A DNA stretch of 64,000 bases from JAMXLO01 sp963749575 (GTDB lineage Bacteria > Pseudomonadota > Alphaproteobacteria > Acetobacterales > Acetobacteraceae), in NCBI GenBank assembly GCA_963749575.1, contig CAVVNM010000017.1, forward strand, positions 1 to 64,000, in the 5' to 3' direction. The position numbers were made by a program, and so were the translations under genes. Positions 22,095 to 30,098 of the stretch are shown in pieces. Each line of letters begins with the position of its first letter. The first letter of the stretch is position 1. The notes below the pieces were generated by a model. That model did no database searches. It was given only the letters and a program-made list of their open reading frames with translations, and was not told the origin of the DNA.

Positions 22095-22832
22095 CCGGCA
22101 TCATTTTTCAGCTTGCCCTGGCCGTGATCCCGGCGATCCTGGCGATCACCCTGCACGAGGCGGCGCATGGCTACATGGCGCTCGCGCTCGGCGACGACAC
22201 CGCGCGGCAGGCCGGGCGCCTGTCGCTCAATCCGCTGCGCCACGTCGATCGGGTGGGCACCATCCTGCTGCCGGGGTTCCTGCTGATCTTCCAGCTGCTG
22301 ACCATCCACCGCGTGGTGTTCATGTTCGGCTGGGCCAAGCCGGTGCCGGTGTCGGCGTGGAAGTTCCGCGATCCGCGCCGCGGCATGGCGGTGGTTGCGG
22401 TTGCCGGACCGGCGATGAATTTCTTCCTGGCCTGGGTGGCGGCGCTGCTGCTGCCGCGCCTCACCGGTGATAGCCGATAACGGCATGGACTACCTGGAGG
22501 CGGTGATCGCGCAGAACCCTGTGGTCGGGTTGTTCCTGTTCTATTTCATCCTGACCAACCTCGTGCTCGGCCTGTTCAACCTGCTGCCGATCCCGCCGCT
22601 CGACGGCGGACGCATCGCGGTCGGCCTGCTGCCGCTCGAACTGGCGCGCCGCTGGGCGCAGGTCGAGCGCTACGGCATCGTGCTGGTGATCCTGGTCGTG
22701 TTCCTGCTGCCGCATCTGATCCGGGGGTTCGACCCGTTCGGCGAAGCGCTGGACACCGTGGTGCCGTGGGCGATCAATCTGCTGCTGCGGCTGTCCGGCC
22801 ACGATATCGGCGGGACCGATGTCCACATCTGA
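22091..22832 (+). CDS. site-2 protease family zinc metalloprotease (M50, frameshifted)
   Basis: Multi-pass membrane protease related to bacterial site-2 proteases of the small YwhC type. The zinc motif HExxH appears as ITLHEAAHGYMALALGDDTA, and the second metal ligand motif as LLPIPPLDGGRIAVGLLPL. At least five hydrophobic helices are visible. One frame change near 22468 separates the two halves; the joined length of about 247 residues is usual. Starts with GTG overlapping the nagZ stop (GTGA) and overlaps the scpA start, so the cluster is tightly coupled. No regulator substrate is evident. Confidence 0.85.
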
Positions 22833-23581
22833 GGCCGAGCACCTCGTCCTGCGGCTGGAGGGGTTCGAGGGCCCGCTCGACCTGCTGCTCGACCTCGCGC
22901 GCGCGCAGAAGGTGGATCTGGCGAAGATCTCGATTCTGGCGCTGGTCGAGCAGTACCTGGCGGTGATCGAGGGCGCGCGTCGCGTCCGGCTGGAACTGGC
23001 CGCCGACTGGCTGGTGATGGCGGCCTGGCTTGCCTGGCTGAAGTCGCGCCTGCTGTTGCCCGAGGGCGCCGATGCCGAGGAGGCCGAGCAGGCGGCCGAT
23101 GTGCTGGCGGCGCGGCTGCGCGACCTGTCGGCGATGCGCGCCGGCGCGGTCTGGCTGTCCGCGCGACCGCAGCTCGGCCAGCGAGGTGTTCGCCCGCGGC
23201 GCGCCGGAGGACCACACCGAGATCGACCGCTCGCGCCTGGCGCTGGACCTGGGCTCGCTGGTGCGGGCGTATCTGCTCGGCGATGCGCCGGCGGGCAGGT
23301 GCGCGGCGCTACCAGCCACGCCCGCTCAACCTGTGGAGCGTCAAGGATGCGCTGCAGCGTCTCGGCGCGCTGCTCGGCAGCCTGCCGGACTGGACCAGCC
23401 TGGACCGGTTCCTGCCGGAGACAATCGGCGGCGCCGCTGGAGCGCCGTGCGCGCGTTGGCCAGCACGCTGCTGGCCGGGCTCGAACTGGCGCGCGGCGGC
23501 GCGGTGCGGCTGCGGCAGGAGCACGCGTTCGGCCCGATTCTGGTGCGCCGCGCCCCAGGCGGGGTAGAGGAGGGCGCATGA
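22819..23581 (+). CDS. scpA: segregation and condensation protein A (frameshifted)
   Basis: Kleisin subunit of the bacterial SMC condensin complex. The N terminus has the kleisin signature LRLEGFEGPLDLLLDLARAQ and KVDLAKISILALVEQYLAVI. AADWLVMAAWLAWLKSRLLL follows, and the C-terminal winged helix is LERRALASTLLAGLELARGG with HAFGPILVRRAP. The frame changes near 23165, 23295 and 23440; the joined protein is about 254 residues. The start at 22819 lies inside the preceding gene, and the stop overlaps the scpB start (ATGA). Confidence 0.85.
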
Positions 23582-24150
23582 CCGAGGAAGAAGCCCTTCG
23601 CCTGGCCGAGGCGCTGGTGTTCGCCAGTGCCGGTCCGGTCGGCGCGCGCGCACTGTCGCAGCTCCTGCCGGAGACCATGGACGCCGATGCGGTGATCGCC
23701 GCGCTGCGCGAACGCTACGCCGGCCGCGGCGTGGAACTGGTCGAGGTCGGCGGCGGCGTGCAGTTCCGCACCGCACCCGATCTCGCGCCGCTGCTGCGCA
23801 AGGTGATCGAGGTCCCGCGCCGCCTGCCCCGCGTTGCCATGGAGACGCTGGCGATCATCGCCTACCACCAGCCGGTGACGCGGCCCGAGATCGAGGAGAT
23901 CCGCGGCACCAGCCTGTCGCAGCAGACGCTCGATGCGCTGCTGGAGGCCGACCTGATTGCGCCGAAGGGCCGCCGGGAAAGCCCCGGACGGCCGACGCTG
24001 TGGGGCACTACGCCGCAGTTCCTCGCCCAGTTCGGCCTGAACGACCTGCGTGAGCTGCCGCGGCGCGAGGATCTGCTGCTGGAGCCGCTGCCGGTGGTCG
24101 GTGGCCAGGATGGAGAGGCGCCTTCCGAGCCACTGGCCTCTGACCACTGA
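23578..24150 (+). CDS. scpB: segregation and condensation protein B
   Basis: 190 residues in one frame. Accessory winged-helix subunit of the SMC-ScpAB condensin. Conserved segments are LRLAEALVFASAGPVGARAL, VARVAMETLAIIAYHQPVTR-type sequence (PRVAMETLAIIAYHQPVTRP), EIEEIRGTSLSQQTLDALLE and GRRESPGRPTLWGTTPQFLA. The start overlaps the scpA stop by four bases, so the two subunits are translationally coupled. Confidence 0.92.
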   Translation: MTEEEALRLAEALVFASAGPVGARALSQLLPETMDADAVIAALRERYAGRGVELVEVGGGVQFRTAPDLAPLLRKVIEVPRRLPRVAMETLAIIAYHQPVTRPEIEEIRGTSLSQQTLDALLEADLIAPKGRRESPGRPTLWGTTPQFLAQFGLNDLRELPRREDLLLEPLPVVGGQDGEAPSEPLASDH

Positions 24151-24168
24151 CCACTGCTAACTGTCACC

Positions 24169-24703
24169 ATGTTCGATTTTGCCTGGTCGGAGATCGCCTT
24201 GATCGCCGTGGTCGCGATGATCGCGATCGGGCCGAAGGACATGCCTGCGGCGATCCGCGCCGTGACCGGCTGGGTCAAGAAGGCGCGCCGCATGGCTGCC
24301 GAATTCCAGACCCACGTCGATGAGATGGTGCGCGAGGCGGACCTCAGCGAGGTACGTGCCTCGATCAACGAAATCCGCAACTTCGACATCAAGGGCGAGA
24401 TCGAGAAGACGATCGATGCGGACGGCTCGATCCGCTCAACCTTCGCAGTCCAATCCGCTGGAACCGACCACGCCTGCGGTGACGTCGGTCGAGGAGATTG
24501 CGGTCAGCGAGCCGGTGATAGCGGAGCCGGCGCCGCCGGAAGAACCGCTGGTGGTCGCCGCCCCGTGCGTGCCGCGGGCGCCTGCCTTCGTGCCGCCCAA
24601 CCTCGTGCTCCCGGCGCCGGCGCCGGACGTCGGTGAGCCGGAGCCGCCGGCTTTCATTCCACCCGATGTCGTGCGGCAACGCCACGCGCATCCGTCAGCC
24701 TGA
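24169..24703 (+). CDS. tatB: Sec-independent protein translocase TatB (frameshifted)
   Basis: Subunit of the twin-arginine translocase receptor complex. The N-terminal helix MFDFAWSEIALIAVVAMIAI followed by GPKDMPAAIRAVTGWVKKAR has the TatB-type conserved Glu and the Gly-Pro hinge, then an amphipathic helix. A proline-rich cytoplasmic tail follows, read in another frame after about 24440. The length of about 178 residues suits TatB, not TatA. No separate tatA lies between scpB (18 bp upstream) and this gene. Followed 9 bp later by tatC. Confidence 0.85.
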
Positions 24704-24712
24704 CCAGCGACC

Positions 24713-25499
24713 ATGGCCGATATCGAGCAAGACGATCCGATCGACGACAAGCCGATGCCGCTGCTCGATCACCTGATCGAGCTGCGCCGCCGGCTGATGT
24801 GGTCGATCGGCGCCTTCATCATCTGCTTCATGGCGTCGTACTACTTCTCCAGCCGCATCTACTTCTTCCTGGCCGAACCGCTGGCGAACGTGCTGCGCGC
24901 GCAGGGCAATCCCGATCCGCACCTGATCTACACCCAGCTCTACGAGGCGTTCTTCACCCGCATCAAGGTGGCGTTCTTCGCCGGCGCATTCATCGCGTTT
25001 CCGATCATCGCCAACCAGCTCTGGCTGTTCGTCGCGCCTGGCCTGTATCGCAGCGAGAAGCGCGCGATGCTGCCGTTCCTGGCGGCGACGCCGGTCCTGT
25101 TCCTGCTCGGCGCGGCGTTGGCGTACTACTTCGTGTTTCCGTTCGCCTGGCGGTTCTTCGCCAGCTTCCAGGATCCCACCGGCGGCGGCGGCGTGCCGAT
25201 CGAGCTGCTGCCGCGCGTGTCCGAGTATCTCGACCTGGTGATGAAGCTGATCTTCGCGTTCGGCCTGACGTTCGAGCTGCCGGTGCTGCTGACGCTTGCT
25301 GGCGAAGGTCGGGATCATCTCGTCGAAGGGACTGAAGAAATTCCGCCGCTATGCCTATGTCGGCATGTTCGTGATCGCCGCGATCCTGGCGCCGCCCGAC
25401 GTGATCACGCAGACCGGGCTCGCGCTGCCGCTGATCGCGCTTTACGAAATCTCCATCCTGGCGGCGAAGATGGTGGAGCCGAAACCGGTGGAAGTGTAG
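24713..25499 (+). CDS. tatC: Sec-independent protein translocase TatC (frameshifted)
   Basis: Six-helix core receptor of the twin-arginine translocase. The N-terminal PMPLLDHLIELRRRLMWSIG has the conserved HLxELRRR segment that contacts the twin-arginine signal. PDPHLIYTQLYEAFFTRIKV corresponds to the first periplasmic loop and adjoining helix. FGLTFELPVLLTLAG contains the Phe/Glu residues of helix 4-5, and the end is FVIAAILAPPDVITQTGLAL. One frame change near 25300. Total about 261 residues, normal. Confidence 0.9.
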
Positions 25500-25503
25500 C
25501 TTT

Positions 25504-25606
25504 TTACTCCCCCTCCCCTTGCGGGAGGGGGTTGGGGGGAGGGGGCGGTTCGGTACGGGCGACACCCCCTCCCCCCAACCCCCTCCCGCAAGGGGAGGGG
25601 GAGTAA
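25504..25606. repeat. perfect 42-bp inverted repeat, G/C-rich hairpin element
   Basis: 25504-25545 and 25565-25606 are exact reverse complements (42 of 42 bases) separated by a 19-base loop. Each arm also contains a smaller near-palindrome, CCCCTCCCCTTGCGGGAGGG. It is the type of dispersed palindromic element whose translation gives spurious SPSPCGRGLGGG-like peptides in many genomes. It lies between tatC and serS and could act as a transcript end or an RNA-stabilising hairpin for the Tat-Scp operon. Confidence 0.9.
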
Positions 25607-25620
25607 CTTGGGGTCGAACC

Positions 25621-26906
25621 ATGCATGACATCCGTGCCATCCGTAGCGATCCGGCCGGCTTCGACGCCGCGCTTGCGCGGCGCGGGCTGGGGCCGGTGTC
25701 GTCGGAGCTGCTCGCACAGGACGCCGAGAGACGCGCTGCGCTGACCGCGTTGCAGGAGAAGCAGGCGCGGCGCAATGCGCTGTCGCGCGAGGTGGGGCAG
25801 GGCAGGCGCAGCGGTGCCGATACCTCCGCGCAGGAAGCCGAGGCCACCGCGTTGCGCGACGACACGGAGGCGCTGGAGAAACGGGCCGCCGCGCTGGACG
25901 AGGCGATCAAGCGGGTGCTCGAGGGCTTGCCCAACGTGCTCGATCCCGACGTGCCCGACGGCCCGGACGAGACCGCCAATGTCGTGCTGAAGCAGCACGG
26001 CGAGCCGCGCGATCTCGGCTTCCAGCCGAAGCAGCATTTCGAGCTGGGCGAGGCGCTCGGCATGATGGACTTCGCCGCCGCGGCGAAGCTCGCCGGCGCG
26101 CGCTTCGTCGTGCTGCGCGGTCCGCTGGCGCGGCTGGAGCGCGCGCTCGGCCAGTTCATGATCGACCTGCACACGCGCGAGCACGGCTACACCGAATACG
26201 TGGTGCCGTCGCTGGTGAACGACGCCACCGCCTACGGCACCGACAAGCTGCCGAAATTCGCCGACACGCTGTTCCAGACCACCGACGGGCGCTGGCTGAT
26301 CCCGACCGCCGAGGTGCCGCTGACCGGCACTGGTGATGGGCGACATCCTGGCGGAGAAGGACCTGCCGATGCGGGTTACCGCGCTGACCGACTGCTTCCG
26401 CTCGGAGGCCGGCGCGGCGGGACGCGATACGCGCGGCATGCTGCGCCAGCACCAGTTCCGCAAGGTGGAGATGGTGTCGATCGTGCATCCCGACCGCAGC
26501 GCCGACGAGCACGAGCGCATGACGCTGTGCGCCGAGAAGGTGCTGACGCTGCTGGAGGTGCCGTTCCGCCGCGTCGTGCTGTCGTCGGGCGACACCGGGT
26601 TCGGCGCGGCGAAGACCTACGATCTGGAGGTTTGGCTGCCGGGACAGCAGGCGTGGCGCGAGATCAGCTCCATGTTCGACTTGCCGCGACTTCCAGGCGC
26701 GGCGGATGAACGCGCGTTTCCGTTCCGCCGATGGCAAGACCGTTGCGTATCTCCACACGCTGAACGGTTCCGGCGTGGCATTGGGACGCGCGCTGATCGC
26801 GGTGATGGAGAACCACCAGCAGGCGGATGGGTCGATCCTGATTCCGGAAGTGCTGTGGCCTTACATGGCGGGGATGGAACGCATCGCCTCACCCAACACT
26901 GGGTAA
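25621..26906 (+). CDS. serS: seryl-tRNA synthetase (frameshifted)
   Basis: Class II synthetase charging tRNA-Ser. The N terminus is MHDIRAIRSDPAGFDAALAR. The coiled-coil tRNA-binding arm covers about residues 30-105 (for example RRNALSREVGQGRR and ALEKRAAALDEAIKRVLEGL). The core has IPTAEVPLT, the motif 2 region CFRSEAGAAGRDTRGMLRQH with QFRKVEMVS, and motif 3 LNGSGVALGRALIAVMENHQ. Frames change near 26330 and 26690. The joined length of about 428 residues is normal. It ends the conserved housekeeping cluster that begins at dgt. Confidence 0.92.
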
Positions 26907-26958
26907 GCGGTAGCTGCGTTCCATCTCCAGGCCCCCGGCAACTCCTGGCGGCGCAGGG

Positions 26959-28029
26959 TCAGCCGCGCCGGCGGCGGGCCAGCAGGCCCAGTGCGCCCAG
27001 GCCAGTGCCCAACAGAAGCAGGCTGGCCGGTTCCGGCGTCGTCAAATGCTGAATGCGGTCTGCGGTCACGAAGATACCGTCTTCCGACTGGTTCGGCAGG
27101 GTGCCAACCTGTGTGACATCGAAGGTGCCCGACGCATCGCCGTTGTAGCTCAGGTCCCAAATAGGCGAGGCACTGCCGAACTCGCTGGTCACGATTGCAT
27201 CGCCTTGCAAGCCGGTGAATTGGCTGGCATCCGCCTTCTGGATATCCACCGGATAGTTGGCGACGTAGAACCCTTCGACCGGGTTCCCGGACGCTCCCAG
27301 ATTGGTGGGTACAACGCTCACGGTTTCAGCTTCAGGAATGGACACGTTTCCGCTGGCGGTTTGCAGGACCGTCACAACGCCGCTGGGCGAAATGGCGCGG
27401 ATCAGGCCGCTGTTCTCCGACGACACCAGCAAGTCTCCAGCGAATTTGCCGAACTTGCTGCCGGCGATGTCCATGCCCTCGGTGTCTTCGCCAACACTCG
27501 CAATCAGGGTCGGCACACCCAGGGAGTTGAAGCTGTAGATTCTGCCCGAGTTGGTGGTTACCAGCATCTGGCCGCCGAAGCTGCTGCCGGGATCGAAGAA
27601 GATCTGTCGGATATTTTCGCTGTTGCCGGTGGTGCCGAACAGTACGGGCGCGCCGCTGCTGGGAACGAGGTAGATCTGATTTCCGCTGCCGTTTCCAGCG
27701 TAGACGGCGCCACTGCTGAAACCGGCCTGGCCCAGGCCCACACCGACGACAACTTCGCCCGAGAACCCCGGAATCGGCTGCCCGAACGGGGCGACACTGC
27801 CGCCAGACAGGTCGGTCGAATACAGCCGGTTATTGTCGGGACCGAAATACACCGAGCCGACGAAACCGGTGCCGGTGTAATTGAACGCGATCGTGCTCTG
27901 ATTTCCCCCTTCGTTCGCGGCGATCGCAGCCCCGCTTACGAACGTTGAGAAATTCACCGTCGCGTTGGCCGGGTGGTTGACCGCGGCGAGGCCCAGCAGA
28001 ATTGCAGTGGCAGTGATCGTGCTCTTCAT
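26959..28029 (-). CDS. PEP-CTERM sorting domain protein, beta-propeller-like
   Basis: 356 residues from the ATG at 28029. An N-terminal signal peptide (MKSTITATAILLGLAAVNHP, ending ANA) precedes a Gly/Ser-rich extracytoplasmic domain. That domain contains repeats such as GSVYFGPDNNRLYSTDLSGG and KFAGDLLVSSENSGLIRAIS that suggest a beta-propeller. The C terminus TPEPASLLLLGTGLGALGLL followed by ARRRRG is a PEP-CTERM signal: a Pro-Glu-Pro box, one hydrophobic helix and a basic tail, recognised by an exosortase. No exosortase gene is in the window. Function beyond surface sorting is unknown. Confidence 0.8.
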   Translation of the reverse strand: MKSTITATAILLGLAAVNHPANATVNFSTFVSGAAIAANEGGNQSTIAFNYTGTGFVGSVYFGPDNNRLYSTDLSGGSVAPFGQPIPGFSGEVVVGVGLGQAGFSSGAVYAGNGSGNQIYLVPSSGAPVLFGTTGNSENIRQIFFDPGSSFGGQMLVTTNSGRIYSFNSLGVPTLIASVGEDTEGMDIAGSKFGKFAGDLLVSSENSGLIRAISPSGVVTVLQTASGNVSIPEAETVSVVPTNLGASGNPVEGFYVANYPVDIQKADASQFTGLQGDAIVTSEFGSASPIWDLSYNGDASGTFDVTQVGTLPNQSEDGIFVTADRIQHLTTPEPASLLLLGTGLGALGLLARRRRG

Positions 28030-28318
28030 GGTTGAGGTCCCACTTTCCTGGCGTCTGTTTTGATATAGATGCAAATCGGGTGCCAGGATCTACGTCATTG
28101 ACATCGAACGGAGTTTTGTCGGGACGTCACCATAGTGTAAAGATTTCCGACAACCTTGGCTGGCAACGGCGGCCCAACGAACAGAGGAAACCCCAGGGGA
28201 ATCCCGTGAGCATGGCTTCGCTGGACACTGGCCTGTTCCGGATCGCGCTGCCGGTCGCGCCGCAACGCCCCCGGCACGGCCTGGCGTTCCACCTGACGGC
28301 GCTGGAGAAGCTTTGGTG

Positions 28319-28585
28319 CTAGCTGTGCGGACGCGACGCAAGTTCGGCGAGCTTGTCGCGCATGTCAAAGAATACCAGGAGCAGCTCGCAGTAGATCCGC
28401 CAGAGCAGGGCCGCGATGCAGGCGACGATCAGCGGCAGCACGACGCCGGTGATCAGACTGAGCTCCCAGATGCCCCAGATCACCCGGAACAGCGTACCGA
28501 TCGCAATCAGCAGCAGCCCAAGCACGAACACGACGCGTATGATCTTCGGCGTGATGAAGCTATCGAACGACAGGAAATCCGACAT
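28319..28585 (-). CDS. DUF4282-domain small membrane protein
   Basis: 88 residues. Two hydrophobic helices are visible, IIRVVFVLGLLLIAIGTLFR and LITGVVLPLIVACIAALLWR, followed by RIYCELLLVFFDMRDKLAEL and a short polar tail. The pattern FLSFDSFITPKIIRVVF at the N terminus fits the DUF4282 family of uncharacterised inner-membrane proteins. It is 68 bp downstream of the DUF815 ATPase gene on the same strand. The interval 28030-28318 upstream of the PEP-CTERM gene shows no convincing gene. Confidence 0.7.
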   Translation of the reverse strand: MSDFLSFDSFITPKIIRVVFVLGLLLIAIGTLFRVIWGIWELSLITGVVLPLIVACIAALLWRIYCELLLVFFDMRDKLAELASRPHS

Positions 28586-28653
28586 GGCGGCATCCTTCTC
28601 GTTGGTTTGGACGAAAGCCTAGGCACAAACGATACGATTTGGAAAGCGTCTCG

Positions 28654-29508
28654 TCAGTCTGCCGTGATGCCGAGCCTGCCCGCCAGGTCCTGGATGAACT
28701 GCCAGGCCACGCGGCCGGATCGCGCGCCCCGCGTCATCGACCATTCGATCGCCTCGGCATGCAACGCGTCGGCCTCGATCGGCAATTTCATGCTGATGGC
28801 ATAGCCGTCGACCATGGCGAAGAAGGTGTCCTGGTCGCAGTTGTGGAAGCCCAGCCAGAGGCCGAACCGGTCGGACAGCGACACCTTCTCCTCGGTCGCC
28901 TCCGATGGATTGATCGCAGTCGAGCGTTCGTTCTCGATCATGTCGCGCGGCATCAGATGGCGGCGGTTGGAGGTGGCGTAGAACAACACGTTGTCCGGCC
29001 GGCCCTCGATGCCGCCCTCCAGAATCGACTTCAGCGCCTTGTAGTCGGAATCCTCGCGCTCAAACGACAGGTCGTCGCACAGGATCAGGCAGCGGCGGGG
29101 CTTGCCGCGCAACACATCGAGCAGTTCCGGCAGCGAGCGGACGTCCTCGCGGTGGATTTCAACCAGCGCCAGGCTCCCGGGCAGTCGGGCGCTGACGACG
29201 GCGTGGACCGCCTTCACCAGCGACGACTTGCCCATGCCGCGCGCGCCCCACAGCATGGCGTTGTTGGCCGGCAGGCCGCGGGCGAACCGCAGCGTGTTGT
29301 CCAGCAGGATCTGCTTTTGGCGTTCGACGCCTTGGAGCAGTCCGATGGCGACCCGCGACACCTTGGCGACCGGAGCCAGGTGCGGCGGCGAGGGGTGCCA
29401 GACGAAGGCGTCCGCCGAGGCGATGTCGACCGTCGTCAGGGGCGGCGGCGCCAGGCGTTCCAGCGCCTCGGCGATGCGGCCGGCCAGTTCGTGGAGGCGT
29501 TGGTCCAT
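28654..29508 (-). CDS. DUF815-family AAA-type ATPase
   Basis: 284 residues from the ATG at 29508 (an upstream in-frame ATG at 29574 is less likely). Walker A is MLWGARGMGKSSLVKAVHA and Walker B is CLILCDDLSFEREDSDYKAL. An arginine-containing sensor region follows in LFYATSNRRHLMPRDMIENE. DUF815 proteins are conserved in proteobacteria next to yajC, with no established function. This gene is divergent from yajC as in many relatives. The cytosolic location is inferred from the absence of signal or membrane segments. Confidence 0.85.
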   Translation of the reverse strand: MDQRLHELAGRIAEALERLAPPPLTTVDIASADAFVWHPSPPHLAPVAKVSRVAIGLLQGVERQKQILLDNTLRFARGLPANNAMLWGARGMGKSSLVKAVHAVVSARLPGSLALVEIHREDVRSLPELLDVLRGKPRRCLILCDDLSFEREDSDYKALKSILEGGIEGRPDNVLFYATSNRRHLMPRDMIENERSTAINPSEATEEKVSLSDRFGLWLGFHNCDQDTFFAMVDGYAISMKLPIEADALHAEAIEWSMTRGARSGRVAWQFIQDLAGRLGITAD

Positions 29509-29585
29509 CGATGTGGGTCCGGTGAGCTTGACGGAAGGGGGGCGGAAAGTATGGTCCCGCCCCAATCCAGGCAACCCAGGAACCC

Positions 29586-29969
29586 ATGCCGATGCTCATC
29601 TCCCCCGCCTACGCGCAGGACATCACCGGCATGTTCGGCAGTGCCACGCAATTCCTGCCGCTGGTACTGATCTTCGTGGTGTTCTATTTCCTGCTGATCC
29701 GCCCGCAGCAGCAGAAGCAGAAGGAGACGCGCCAGATGATCGCAGCGCTGAAGCGCGGCGACCGCGTGGTCACCGGCGGCGGCATCATCGGCACCGTCCA
29801 GCGCGTGTCGACGGTGGCCGACAAGGACGGCAAGCAGGTGCAGTCCAACGAGATCGAGGTGGAGATCGCACCCAACATCCGGGTGACCGTGCTGCGGGAG
29901 ACGATCTCCAGCGTGGTGCGGCCGACCGCGGCGAACGACGCGAAGCCGGTGAAGGAGAAGGCGTCGTAG
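29586..29969 (+). CDS. yajC: preprotein translocase accessory subunit YajC
   Basis: 127 residues. A single transmembrane helix FLPLVLIFVVFYFLLIRPQQ ends in the family signature RPQQQKQKETRQM. A cytoplasmic domain follows with LKRGDRVVTGGGIIGTVQRV and VEIAPNIRVTVLRETISSVV. YajC associates with SecDF-YidC in the inner membrane. The N-terminal extension MPMLISPAYAQDI is usual in alphaproteobacteria; ATGs at 29586 and 29592 are both possible. The usual next genes secD and secF are not present here. Confidence 0.92.
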   Translation: MPMLISPAYAQDITGMFGSATQFLPLVLIFVVFYFLLIRPQQQKQKETRQMIAALKRGDRVVTGGGIIGTVQRVSTVADKDGKQVQSNEIEVEIAPNIRVTVLRETISSVVRPTAANDAKPVKEKAS

Positions 29970-30098
29970 CAGGCCGCACTGCTCCCGTCCCAACCGGTAC
30001 CGGACAGGCACCGTTTCCCACCGGCCCTCCTCGCATTTTCTTAACCATGGCGGAGGCACAAGGCCCGCGCCCAGCGTCTCGCGCAGGAGAGACCCGTC

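Noticed and set aside
25442..25717. Frames with SPSPCGRGLGGG-like peptides near tatC and serS
   Set aside because: They are translations of the 42-bp inverted repeat, a known source of false proteins.
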